A stretch of 64,000 nt of DNA. Origin: an uncultured candidate division Zixibacteria bacterium. Lineage in GTDB: Bacteria > Zixibacteria > MSB-5A5 > SM1-73. Made by a program: the position numbers and the translations under genes. Location of the stretch: NCBI GenBank assembly GCA_903908285.1, contig CAIVRH010000048.1:1-64000 (forward strand). Reading direction: 5' to 3'. Below are positions 1 to 7,500 of this stretch, one piece after another. Under the pieces are notes generated by a model. It saw nothing but the letters and a program-made list of their open reading frames with translations. It made no database searches and had not been told where the DNA came from. Every line of letters begins with the position of its first letter. Position 1 is the stretch's first letter.

Positions 1-125
1 GGCGGGGCTTCTGCATCTGGTAGCTTGTTGGAGCGAAGCGGAAATCCCGCCGAAGGCGGGGCTTCTGCATCTGGTAGCTTGTTGGAGCGAAGCGAAAATC
101 CCGCCGAAGGCAGGGCTTCTGCATC
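1..125. repeat. 54-bp tandem repeat with internal hairpin
   Basis: Two full 54-bp units (1-54 and 55-108) and a partial third (109-125) are nearly identical. Each unit boundary contains an inverted repeat CCCGCC-gaa-GGCGGG (46-60; degenerate at 100-114). The unit length is a multiple of three and the reading frame stays open across it. The array may continue to the left of the window. Confidence 0.85.
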
Positions 126-309
126 AGACAACGGTATGAACCGCATGGTTTATACCGACGGCGAAGCTTCTACTGATAATGAGATTTCCCAAGACGCTTC
201 TGATTCTTGTCAAACGGATTCCACTGAAGGTGATGCTGCCATCAGCAGCAACTCATCGGTTTCAAACGTATGCAATTCTTTACCCGATAATGACTTGAGG
301 GAAAAGTGA
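1..309 (+). CDS. Possible C-terminal end of a low-complexity protein with 18-residue repeats (partial)
   Basis: The frame is open from base 1 to a TGA at 307-309, so any gene would begin outside the window. The first ~42 codons are two and a third copies of an 18-residue repeat (core LLERSGNPAEGG then ASASGS) encoded by a 54-bp tandem DNA repeat. The rest is rich in Ser, Asp, Asn and Thr. No domain is recognisable. The repeat DNA carries CCCGCC/GGCGGG hairpins, which is more typical of intergenic palindromic elements than of protein-driven repeats. It may be a repeat-derived tail or non-coding DNA that happens to be open. A start inside the window is possible (TTG at 25) but has no convincing ribosome-binding site. 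Confidence 0.25.
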   Translation, partial: GGASASGSLLERSGNPAEGGASASGSLLERSENPAEGRASASDNGMNRMVYTDGEASTDNEISQDASDSCQTDSTEGDAAISSNSSVSNVCNSLPDNDLREK

Positions 310-412
310 GAAAAAAATTAAAAATGAACCTCAGATGTTTCAGAAGCTTCAGATGCTTCGGAAAAGATTTGTAGATCGGGATGTCGATAGCTCAATAGCA
401 ACCTGTAAAAAA

Positions 413-577
413 TTCCCTCTTCCCTTAGAGGGTGTGTTATAATTGGATTTTGACTTTGTAGCCGCAATCTTTAGATTGCGTAAGTCATTGGAATACAACA
501 AGCCGTTTTCGCAGACTAAAGTCTGCGGCTACAAAAAACTGAATTATGACACAGCCTCTTATGGGAGAGGGGATCAG
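413..577. repeat. Fold-back (MITE-like) palindromic element
   Basis: The sequence from about 413 to 466 is repeated as an imperfect reverse complement at about 524-577. It includes an exact 12-bp inverted pair, TTTGTAGCCGCA (455-466) and TGCGGCTACAAA (524-535). Outside that pair, GTGTGTTATAATT matches CTGTGTCATAATT. Nested inside are two hairpins, GCAATC-TTTA-GATTGC (464-479) and CGCAGAC-TAAA-GTCTGCG (510-527). There is no transposase gene. Together this looks like a non-autonomous, hairpin-forming repeat element. A short open frame at 443-637 runs through it and is not credible as a gene. Confidence 0.7.
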
Positions 578-620
578 CAGTTCGTAATCGGTACTCCCAG
601 CCTTGCAAGAAAATCTATTG

Positions 621-676
621 CCGTCAGTTTTAACTGACGGATTGAAAATAATATATATGACTTCGGCTTTAGCCGC
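621..676. repeat. Two short hairpins next to the fold-back element
   Basis: A perfect 9-bp stem, CCGTCAGTT/AACTGACGG, lies at 621-640, followed by CGGCT-TT-AGCCG at about 664-675. Both have a TTTA-like centre, as do the hairpins in the fold-back element just upstream, but their stem sequences are unrelated. No T-tract follows the first stem, so it is not a clear terminator. Confidence 0.6.
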
Positions 677-721
677 ATTGATAACGTAACTATTTGAGGA
701 ATTTTCGTAGTGGTTACAGAA

Positions 722-1465
722 TTATACTCTTCCGAACCGTCTTTCTCTATTCTGGTAGTCCCAGATAGCTTCGTAAAAATCCTTGGCGGTGAAATTTGGC
801 CAGAGAACGTCGGTTATGTATAACTCGGTATAAGAAGTCTGCCATAAAAGGAAGTTGGAGATTCGCTTCTCTCCGGAGGTGCGGATCAAAAGATCGGGGT
901 CGGGGAGACCGTTGGTATAAAGATATTTAGCAAAATTTTCTTCGTTGAGGTCGTCGATGTCCAGCTTGCCTTGCTTTACTTCCCGGGCGATGAGCTTAAC
1001 CGCATCCAGAATTTCCGTTCTGCCGCCGTAATTCAAGGCAAGATTCAAGATCAAGCCGGTGTTATCTTTTGTCTGTTCCCTGGCTTTTTCCAGAATGTCC
1101 CGCCTTTGCGGAGAAAGCTCCTCGATCCTTCCGGTGGTGATCAGCTTTACGTTGTTCTTATCCAGCTCGTTGATTTCCCTCTTGGTGGTCTCGTACAAGA
1201 GCTTCATAATGGCAGAAACTTCTTGCTTGGGCCTTTTCCAGTTTTCGTGGGAAAAAGTAAAGAGAGTCAATATGGAGATGCCTAATTCACCTGCGGCTTC
1301 CACCACCCTTTTCACCGCTTTGACACCGGCTTTATGGCCGGCAATCCGGGGAAGCCCTCTTCTTTTAGCCCATCTTCCGTTGCCGTCCATAATTATAGCT
1401 ACATGGGTCGGAAGATTCCCTTTTTTTAAGATAGCATCTTTAAGTTTGTCTATTTCGTTGGACAA
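722..1465 (-). CDS. uppS: Isoprenyl transferase (undecaprenyl diphosphate synthase)
   Basis: Cytoplasmic cis-prenyltransferase that extends farnesyl diphosphate with isopentenyl diphosphate to make the C55 lipid carrier for peptidoglycan and other envelope polymers. The 247-residue length is typical. The signature IIMDGNGRWA near the N-terminus includes the catalytic Asp27. The family motifs FSHENWKRP, ALNYGGR, DPDLLIRTSGE and RERRFG follow in order. The start is a TTG at 1463-1465 behind AGGTGG. It is the last gene of the rplM-to-uppS run, about 155 bp after frr. The cdsA/dxr genes that often follow uppS are not here; repeat DNA is found instead. Confidence 0.96.
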   Translation of the reverse strand: MSNEIDKLKDAILKKGNLPTHVAIIMDGNGRWAKRRGLPRIAGHKAGVKAVKRVVEAAGELGISILTLFTFSHENWKRPKQEVSAIMKLLYETTKREINELDKNNVKLITTGRIEELSPQRRDILEKAREQTKDNTGLILNLALNYGGRTEILDAVKLIAREVKQGKLDIDDLNEENFAKYLYTNGLPDPDLLIRTSGEKRISNFLLWQTSYTELYITDVLWPNFTAKDFYEAIWDYQNRERRFGRV

Positions 1466-1619
1466 TTAATACCACCTACCCTTTTCGGATGGGCACGTAC
1501 TAAATTGGACTATCCTCAGGGATTATTAAAAACTCTATCCGCAGGGATAGATTCCCTCCGTTATGAAAAGGGATGAATTCCCTTTTCTATGAAATCTATT
1601 TCCTGCTTCCATGCAGGAA

Positions 1620-2180
1620 TCAAATCTCCATGATCTCCTGTTCTTTCTTAACCAGCAACTCTTCTATCTTTGCAATGTAGTCTTCAGTGATCTTTTGCAC
1701 TTGTTCGAGACCTTTGCGGGAATCGTCCTCCGAGATGGTTTTGCTCTTCTCTGCTTTTTTCAAAGCTTCGTTGGAATCACGCCGAATATTTCTTAAAGCC
1801 ACTTTTCCATCTTCAGTTATCTTCTTTACCAGTTTTACCAAATCCTTTCGCCTATCCTCGGTCAGGGTAGGGACGGGAAGCCGGATCACGTTGGCATCGC
1901 TCTGCGGATTGAGTCCCAAATCCGATTTTTGTATGGCTTTGACTATTTCCGGGATCATTTTCTTCTCCCAGGGTTGGATCACCAAAAGCCGTGCGTCGGG
2001 AGCAGCGATGTTAGCCACCTGCGACAAGGGTGTAAGGGTGCCATAATAATCTACTTTGATTCCATCCAAAAGGGCGGTGGTGGCTTTCCCTGTACGAATG
2101 GAGGCAAACTCTTTTCGGATGGCTTCAATCGCCTTTTTCATTCTCTCTTCTGTTTCGGTATAGATTTTTTTTAGTTCCAT
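1620..2180 (-). CDS. frr: Ribosome recycling factor
   Basis: RRF works with EF-G to split post-termination ribosomes. The 186-residue protein matches the family along its whole length: an N-terminal helix with IRTGKAT, the small domain with VDYYGTLTPLSQVANI, then the long C-terminal helical segment with DLVKLVKKITEDGKVALRNIRRD. The start is an ATG preceded by AGGAGA. It follows pyrH by about 100 bp, the usual bacterial order. A TTCCTGC/GCAGGAA hairpin (about 1600-1619) abuts the stop and may be a processing site. Confidence 0.97.
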   Translation of the reverse strand: MELKKIYTETEERMKKAIEAIRKEFASIRTGKATTALLDGIKVDYYGTLTPLSQVANIAAPDARLLVIQPWEKKMIPEIVKAIQKSDLGLNPQSDANVIRLPVPTLTEDRRKDLVKLVKKITEDGKVALRNIRRDSNEALKKAEKSKTISEDDSRKGLEQVQKITEDYIAKIEELLVKKEQEIMEI

Positions 2181-2280
2181 ATTCTCCTACCTTTTTAGTT
2201 AGTAGAATTGAGAGTGTCTTCACATCGAGTTAACCGGTAATTTTGCTTTATGATTTCGAATTTAAGGGAAAACCTTGCCT

Positions 2281-3000
2281 TTACCCGGTGACCTTGGTTC
2301 CTATTCTTTCACCCAGAAGGATGTTTCTAAAATTATCTTCCTTTTGCATATTAAATACAATTATGGGGAGATTGTTTTCCATACAAAGAGAAATAGCGGT
2401 TAGATCCATCACCTTCAACCTTCGATTCAACACCTCCAGGTAAGTCAGCTGCTCGAACATCCGGGCTGCGGGATTTTTTACCGGGTCGGAATCATAAATT
2501 CCGTCCACTTTGGTTCCTTTCATCACCACCTCCGCCTCGATCTCGGTGGCTCTGAGCGCAGCGGTGGTATCGGTGGTGAAATAGGGATTGCCGGTTCCTC
2601 CGGCGAGTATCACCACTTTTCCCGACTCCAGATGCCGGACCGCCTCCCTTTTGGCGTAAGGTTCGGTCAAGGTGATAACGTTTATGGCGCTCATCACCGG
2701 AGCTGACATACCCAAATTTTCCAAACTGTCCTGAAGGGCTAAAGCATTGATAATAGTGGCAAGCATTCCCATGTGATCGGCCGACACCCGGTCAATCGTC
2801 CCCAATTTAGTCAGCTGTCCCCGGATGATGTTGCCCCCGCCCACGACGACGGCTAATTCCACCCCCAGCTTTTTTGCCGATTGGATCTGTTTGGTAATAA
2901 AGGAGATTGCTTTTGGGTCAATAATCCCCTCATGTTGATTTCCGGAAAACGCCTCTCCGGAAAGCTTGAGAAGAATTCTTTTATAGGATGGCTTTTCCAC
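2281..3000 (-). CDS. pyrH: UMP kinase
   Basis: Phosphorylates UMP to UDP in pyrimidine nucleotide synthesis; the bacterial enzyme belongs to the amino-acid-kinase fold and is a regulated hexamer. Visible motifs are KRILLKLSGEAF at the N-terminus, AVVVGGGNIIRG, the DHMGMLATIINALALQD stretch, VVILAGGTGNPYFTTDT, and KVDGIYDSDP. The 239-residue length is standard. The start is GTG at 2998-3000 with only a weak purine-rich site upstream. It sits between tsf and frr as in most bacteria. Confidence 0.97.
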   Translation of the reverse strand: MEKPSYKRILLKLSGEAFSGNQHEGIIDPKAISFITKQIQSAKKLGVELAVVVGGGNIIRGQLTKLGTIDRVSADHMGMLATIINALALQDSLENLGMSAPVMSAINVITLTEPYAKREAVRHLESGKVVILAGGTGNPYFTTDTTAALRATEIEAEVVMKGTKVDGIYDSDPVKNPAARMFEQLTYLEVLNRRLKVMDLTAISLCMENNLPIIVFNMQKEDNFRNILLGERIGTKVTG

Positions 3001-3135
3001 TATGATCCAACCGGGTGATTGGTATGTTTTTCAAGTTATTTACTACGGAGAAATATGGGGCGATTCCCCGCCTCCGGCAGGATGCATTATTCGAATCGTC
3101 CCGAATGTCATGGATTAACCGGAGAGAATACGATT

Positions 3136-4002
3136 TTAACTGGTTTCGTCACCCAGGCGGAATCGAAAGAACTCTCCCACGGTTATCTCTTCACCCAACT
3201 TTTTTTCCGTTTCGGCTATTCTGTCTTTTACCGAATGATCCTGATCTTTTACAAAGGGCTGTTCTAAAAGGCAAACTTCCTGGAAATATTTCTCCAGTTT
3301 GCCCTGTACGATTTTATCCAAAATTTTCTCTGGTTTTCCCTCGTTTATAGCCTGAGTGCGATAGATATCCTTTTCTTTGTTGAGCATTTCGGAATCAAGC
3401 TTATCCCGGGAAACTACCAGAGGATTGGTGGCGGCAACCTGCATGGAGAGGTCCTTGGCCAGTAGCCTAAACTCCGGATTTTGAGCGCAATTATCCGTTT
3501 GGCACCTAAGCTCCACCAAAACTCCCAGCTTATCACCGGGATGAATGTAACTTTGGATTAATCCGAAGGATTTATCCGGGAGTTTAAGCAGGGCAAATCT
3601 TTTGGCGCTGATATTCTCACCCAGCTTGGCTATGGTTTGATCCAGCTTTCCTTTTTGAGAATCGATTATCTGGTTGATATCTTTGGGCTGGTGGTTTATG
3701 ATCCAGTCGGTGATCTCTTTGACCAGTTGTTTGAAATCTTCCGTGCGCGCCACAAAATCGGTTTCGCAGTTGAGCTCCACCATTACCCCGGACCGGTCTT
3801 TCGAATAAATACTGGAATATATCAAACCGTCTTTCGCTACGCGGGAAGCTTTTTGGGTGGCTTTGGCGATCCCCTGTTCCCTAAGATAGTTTGCGGCTCT
3901 TTCCATGTCACCTTCGGATTTCTCCAAAGCTTTTTTACAATCCATCATCCCTACCCCGGTTTGCTCTCTTAATTGTTTAACCTGTTCGGCTGTGATGTTC
4001 AT
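3136..4002 (-). CDS. tsf: Translation elongation factor Ts
   Basis: Guanine-nucleotide exchange factor for EF-Tu. The N-terminal UBA-like domain with VKQLREQTGVGMMDCKKAL and the core signature VELNCETDFVARTEDF are clear. The protein is 288 residues from the ATG at 4000-4002, chosen because GGGGAGGA lies 8 nt upstream and the family starts M-x-I-T-x-x-x-V. An in-frame start seven codons earlier lacks these properties. The central region carries a second EF-Ts core repeat (LVELRCQTDNCAQNPEF). It follows rpsB, the nearly universal arrangement. Confidence 0.96.
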   Translation of the reverse strand: MNITAEQVKQLREQTGVGMMDCKKALEKSEGDMERAANYLREQGIAKATQKASRVAKDGLIYSSIYSKDRSGVMVELNCETDFVARTEDFKQLVKEITDWIINHQPKDINQIIDSQKGKLDQTIAKLGENISAKRFALLKLPDKSFGLIQSYIHPGDKLGVLVELRCQTDNCAQNPEFRLLAKDLSMQVAATNPLVVSRDKLDSEMLNKEKDIYRTQAINEGKPEKILDKIVQGKLEKYFQEVCLLEQPFVKDQDHSVKDRIAETEKKLGEEITVGEFFRFRLGDETS

Positions 4003-4070
4003 GAATTCAATCCTCCCCAACACTATATTCTATATTAAAGTTTCCAGTTAAGATATAAACTAAAAAATGC

Positions 4071-4784
4071 CTATACTTTTTCCTGAATTTCCTTTTTCTC
4101 TTCCTTCAATTTTTGAACTTCCAACACCGCTTCTGCAATCTGCCGGGTGATCACCCGGATGGATTTGATGGCATCGTCATTGGCGGCAATGGGAAAAGTG
4201 ATCGGATCGGGATCGGAATTGGTATCCAGTATGGAAATTATGGGGATGCCCAGCTTTTTGGCTTCAGCCACTGCAATTTTCTCTTTTTTGGCGTCCACCG
4301 CATACAAAAGTCCGGGAAGACGGTTCATATCTTTGATCCCTCCCAGGAATTTCTCCAGTTTACCCATCTCCTTTTCTAATCCCAACACCTCTTTTTTGGT
4401 CAGCTTGGTAAAAGTCCCGTCATCCCGCATGCTCTCCAGTTCTCTAAGCCTTTTGATGTTCAGTCTTATGGTCTGGAAGTTAGTCATCATCCCCCCCAGC
4501 CATCTTTCGGTCACATAGAAGGCACCACATTTTATGGCTTCCTCTTTGACCACCTCTTGGGCTTGCTTTTTTGTTCCGACGAATAAGATACTTTTACCCT
4601 CGCTTACCACCTCTTTTACCTTCTGGCAGGCCATCTCCAGACAGGTGAGGGTCTTCTGCAGATCGATAATATAGATACCGTTCCGGGAAGTGAAAATAAA
4701 CTTTTTCATTTTGGGATTCCACCGTTTGGTCTGGTGCCCAAAATGCACCCCCGCTTCCAGCAAATCTTTGATGGTGATATTCAT
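4071..4784 (-). CDS. rpsB: 30S ribosomal protein S2
   Basis: Small-subunit ribosomal protein. The 237-residue sequence has the family hallmarks [19 protein letters not shown] at the N-terminus, the AVKE-type coiled insert (here [13 protein letters not shown]...), and the C-terminal [14 protein letters not shown] and [17 protein letters not shown] start with AAAGGAG 6-7 nt upstream. Co-directional with rpsI upstream and tsf downstream. Confidence 0.97.
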   Translation of the reverse strand: MNITIKDLLEAGVHFGHQTKRWNPKMKKFIFTSRNGIYIIDLQKTLTCLEMACQKVKEVVSEGKSILFVGTKKQAQEVVKEEAIKCGAFYVTERWLGGMMTNFQTIRLNIKRLRELESMRDDGTFTKLTKKEVLGLEKEMGKLEKFLGGIKDMNRLPGLLYAVDAKKEKIAVAEAKKLGIPIISILDTNSDPDPITFPIAANDDAIKSIRVITRQIAEAVLEVQKLKEEKKEIQEKV

Positions 4785-4897
4785 GGATCTCCTTTTGGTT
4801 TTTAACTTCCACCAGCGTCAACTCCCCAGGCGCCGCATAAACCATATTAGCGGACCCGCCTTCAGGATCGGCTGATGTGTGAATTTGACGGTTACTA

Positions 4898-5290
4898 TTA
4901 TCTCTTCGAATACTGGTATCTCTTTCGCGCCTTCACCTGTCCGTATTTCTTTCTTTCTACCATCCGGGGGTCTCTGGAAAGGAGTCCGGCCTTCTTCAAA
5001 GATTTTCTGAGCTCCTCGTTCATCTTCACCAAAGCCCGGGCGATGGCTAAACGAATTGATCCGGCTTGACCGGTGAGACCGCCGCCTCTGGCAGAACCTA
5101 TGACATCCACTTTTCCCACCATGCCGGTTACTTCCAAAGGTTTTAACACCAAAACCATCAGATCGTCCTTGGTCAGATACTGCTGCATCGGTTTCCCGTT
5201 AATCAGCATCTTACCTGTGCCTTGCATCAACCTGACCATGGCTGTGGATGTCTTTCTTCTTCCGGTAGCTTGATATGCAACAGTTGCCAA
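4898..5290 (-). CDS. rpsI: 30S ribosomal protein S9
   Basis: Small-subunit protein whose C-terminal tail reaches the P-site tRNA. The 130 residues show the conserved YQATGRRKTS start, the GGGLTGQAGSIRLAIARAL core, LLSRDPRMVERKKYGQ, and the ending ARKRYQYSKR with its terminal Arg. The start is TTG (5288-5290) preceded by AGGAGG at good spacing. It follows rplM as usual. Confidence 0.97.
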   Translation of the reverse strand: MATVAYQATGRRKTSTAMVRLMQGTGKMLINGKPMQQYLTKDDLMVLVLKPLEVTGMVGKVDVIGSARGGGLTGQAGSIRLAIARALVKMNEELRKSLKKAGLLSRDPRMVERKKYGQVKARKRYQYSKR

Positions 5291-5370
5291 ATTATCCTCC
5301 TCGAAAATGATTTTGCTTTTATGTTCTGATCCTCTCCTTTTTCTGGCTGAGGATGTGAAAAAATCTGCTT

Positions 5371-5799
5371 TTATACCTTAATAGGCTCCGGTTTTTGAGC
5401 CTGATGCGGGTGCGTATCTCCCCGGTATACGAAAAGCTTGGAAAACATCTTCCGTCCCAACCGGTTTTTGGGAAGCATACCCCATACCGCATCCCGGAAA
5501 AGCTCTTCCGGTTTTTCCTTCAGGTATTTGGAAAATACGGTCGACTTCAATCCCCCCGGGTAACCGCTATACTGGTAATACGTTTTAGTATTCTCCTTCT
5601 TGCCGGAAAGTATCACCTTGTCTGCATTTACCACCACCACAAAATCTCCCACGTCCAAATGTTGGGTTACCATGGGCTTGCCTTTCCCCATAAGTAAAGT
5701 GGCTGCTTTGGTAGCGGCCCTGCCTAATATTTTGTCCTGGGCATCGATAACGAACCATTTTCTTTCGATTTCAGTAATACTGGGTATATAGGTTTTCAT
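5371..5799 (-). CDS. rplM: 50S ribosomal protein L13
   Basis: Large-subunit assembly protein. The 142-residue sequence contains RKWFVIDAQDKILGRAA, the central VVVNADKVILSGKK with YYQYSGYPGGLK, and the signature AVWGMLPKNRLGRKMFSKLFVY. ATG start with AAGGAGAGG upstream. It is the first gene of the rplM-rpsI-rpsB-tsf-pyrH-frr-uppS group. The promoter at 5826-5853 leaves a leader of only about 20 nt. Confidence 0.97.
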   Translation of the reverse strand: MKTYIPSITEIERKWFVIDAQDKILGRAATKAATLLMGKGKPMVTQHLDVGDFVVVVNADKVILSGKKENTKTYYQYSGYPGGLKSTVFSKYLKEKPEELFRDAVWGMLPKNRLGRKMFSKLFVYRGDTHPHQAQKPEPIKV

Positions 5800-5825
5800 T
5801 TACCTCTCCTTTCTACAAATTCATC

Positions 5826-5853
5826 AATATACTACAATAAACTATTCTGTCAA
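5826..5853 (-). promoter_or_regulatory. Sigma-70-type promoter of the rplM operon
   Basis: On the minus strand a perfect -35 TTGACA (5848-5853) and a -10 TATATT (5826-5831) are separated by 16 bp. Transcription would start near 5819, about 20 nt before the rplM ATG. Confidence 0.75.
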
Positions 5854-5946
5854 GCAAAAATCCTTAAGTTTGTACGTTTTTATATCGAATTAAAACCTGG
5901 GGTGGAAGTTTTAACTTGTTACTTTATCTCCGGTTCGAAGCAGGTT

Positions 5947-6486
5947 CTAAGGTTTTCCAAGTTTGTCGATAAACAATTGATTCCATATTTCGAAAGTCAA
6001 AAGATCTCCCAGTCCCGACGAATAATCCTGCTTTCCGGATAGATGCTGTTCCACTATTTATTTTACATAAACGGGATTAAAATATCCCCGGCTTAAAAAT
6101 CTATCGCTTGAAAGAATCGAAACCAGAAAACCCTTAAGTTAGGTACGCATCCACTGGCCATAATCTACATATCTACGTTTATCCTCTCCGGTTGTGAAAA
6201 CTTTTTTCTTTAATTTCTCGGCTACTTTCGTTAATATGATTCGAATGATCCCGGTAATCATACACTTCTCCGTACATTACCAAACATAAGGACTTGTCGG
6301 GATTGAAGACAGCTGAGGACTAGAGTCTATTATTCCGGCTAATGCTTTACCCAAAGCTATGGATTTTTGGTGCAGTCGAGACAGCTTATACCAGCTCTCA
6401 TGCTGCATCAAGGACAACATGCTGCCGAGCCTTGCTTCCAAATCCAATCTCCCGTCAAGTTCGACTATTCCAGCTATCCCGGGCAT
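5947..6486 (-). pseudogene. Asparagine synthase (glutamine-hydrolysing) family relic, internally deleted
   Basis: The first 69 codons (6277-6486) read like the N-terminus of an AsnB-family protein, MPGIAGIVELDG then SLMQHESWYK, with Pro rather than the catalytic Cys at position 2. After a TAA at 6277-6279 the match continues in another frame as MYGEVYDYRDHSNHI. The original frame then resumes with C-terminal AsnB features: DKRRYVDYGQWMR, then RGYFNPVYV, EQHLSGKQDYS, LLTFEIWNQLFID. TAA codons at 6139-6141 and 6058-6060 and a final TAG at 5947-5949 interrupt it. An intact protein has about 600 residues, so roughly 400-450 central residues are missing. The start still has an AAGAGG ribosome-binding site. 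This is a decayed gene with both ends left. Confidence 0.8.
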
Positions 6487-6539
6487 TATGGTTACCTCTT
6501 ATCAAAGGAAATCTTCGATTCACCTGCTGGATCATATCA

Positions 6540-6576
6540 TAAAAACACCAGCGCTTGACTTAAGGTAAACGCTGGT
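6540..6576 (-). terminator. Rho-independent terminator after the TPR lipoprotein gene
   Basis: On the minus strand ACCAGCG (6570-6576) pairs with CGCTGGT (6547-6553) and is followed by a T-run (complement of 6541-6545). It lies about 60 nt after the stop of the gene at 6638-7033 and upstream of the asparagine synthase relic. Confidence 0.7.
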
Positions 6577-6637
6577 ATTTACATGTTTGCAATATGGCTT
6601 GTCTCAAACTTCAACTTTCAAAAGACTCTTTCAAATC

Positions 6638-7033
6638 TCAATCGGTCGAAGATAAACTATCGTCGGGAATAGTGGGGAGACTGTCATTTTCCATGGTTTT
6701 AAGCATATACTTGGCATCATCGGTCAAATCACAGTTAGGATACTTAACCAGCAGAATTTGATAATTTTCCTTTGCCTTTTCTTTGTCTTTTAAGTTTTCC
6801 GAGTAAACGAAGGCGATCAAAAATTGGGCTTTATAAGACCGGGAGCTTTGCGGATATAGTTTCAAAATCTCTTGATAGGCTTTAATGGCCGATTGAAAAT
6901 CACCTTTTTCCGAAAAATCCTGCGCCTGGGTATAAAGCTCCTGCTCGGTTTTCCGGTTATTAGAACCGGATGAACAGGAGAAGATCAAAACTCCGATGAT
7001 CAAAGTCGTCAGGAAGTATGGGACGTTCTTCAA
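6638..7033 (-). CDS. Small TPR lipoprotein
   Basis: 131 residues. The N-terminus is a lipoprotein signal: a hydrophobic stretch ending LIFSC, with the lipid-attached Cys at about residue 20. The rest resembles tetratricopeptide or Sel1-type helical repeats, for example AKENYQILLVKYPNCDLTDDAKYML, as in YbgF/BamD-like outer-membrane-associated proteins. Function unknown; a role in envelope assembly is a guess from architecture. The start is TTG at 7031-7033 with GGAGG 9 nt upstream. It has its own promoter candidate at 7139-7167 and a terminator at 6540-6576, so it is probably monocistronic. Confidence 0.75.
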   Translation of the reverse strand: MKNVPYFLTTLIIGVLIFSCSSGSNNRKTEQELYTQAQDFSEKGDFQSAIKAYQEILKLYPQSSRSYKAQFLIAFVYSENLKDKEKAKENYQILLVKYPNCDLTDDAKYMLKTMENDSLPTIPDDSLSSTD

Positions 7034-7138
7034 TTTATTGAACCTCCTTCTTAGAGATATCTAAGCATGTGACTATTCTTTATACGAGTCCGGCAACATC
7101 TAATTGTAATAGAAAAAAGCTAATTCCAAAAAACCGGC

Positions 7139-7167
7139 ATTATAGATATTAAGGTTATTTCATTCAA
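7139..7167 (-). promoter_or_regulatory. Promoter candidate for the TPR lipoprotein gene
   Basis: Minus strand: -35 TTGAAT (7162-7167, four of six matches) and a perfect -10 TATAAT (7139-7144) with a 17-bp spacer. The transcript leader would be about 100 nt. Confidence 0.5.
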
Positions 7168-7193
7168 ACACAATTATTACATCCTTAATATAA

Positions 7194-7487
7194 TCAGGGT
7201 TCATCCCTAAAAAGTGAATTCCATTTATCTTTTGTGTCATCTTTGGGTGGTGTTTTTTCTTCCTTTTTGAAAAAAGCCTGTTTGGGTAGGAAGTAATCGC
7301 AGAAATTGCCCTTCTCCTTGTATCGTACCCATTCCGTCTCCGGTTCCTTGCATTGGTGATATGCTACTTTGTCATAAAATTTGCAATTAAAACAGCAGCG
7401 CAAATCGGAATCGCATTGTGGACAGACATCTTTCCTTAGTATTTTCTCTGTCACCTCCACGGTTTGACCGCATTTCCAGCAAAGCAT
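7194..7487 (-). CDS. Zinc-ribbon protein, cysteine-rich
   Basis: 97 residues with metal-binding cysteine pairs: CWKC at 3-6, CPQC near residue 22, CCFNC near 31-35, and later single cysteines including NFCDYF. The pattern is two CxxC zinc knuckles and resembles small uncharacterised proteins in many Gram-negative bacteria that begin MLCWxC. The C-terminal third is charged and probably disordered. It lies 13 bp downstream of the secreted propeller-like gene and may be co-transcribed with it. Function unknown. Confidence 0.7.
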   Translation of the reverse strand: MLCWKCGQTVEVTEKILRKDVCPQCDSDLRCCFNCKFYDKVAYHQCKEPETEWVRYKEKGNFCDYFLPKQAFFKKEEKTPPKDDTKDKWNSLFRDEP

Positions 7488-7500
7488 AGATTTCGTCTCC

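Noticed and set aside
1-125. CRISPR-like array from evenly spaced repeats
   Set aside because: The units are directly adjacent, with no unique spacers between repeats, and there are no cas genes.
443-637. Open frame of 64 codons inside the fold-back repeat
   Set aside because: It runs through the inverted repeat arms and hairpins, lacks a ribosome-binding site and has no recognisable protein pattern.
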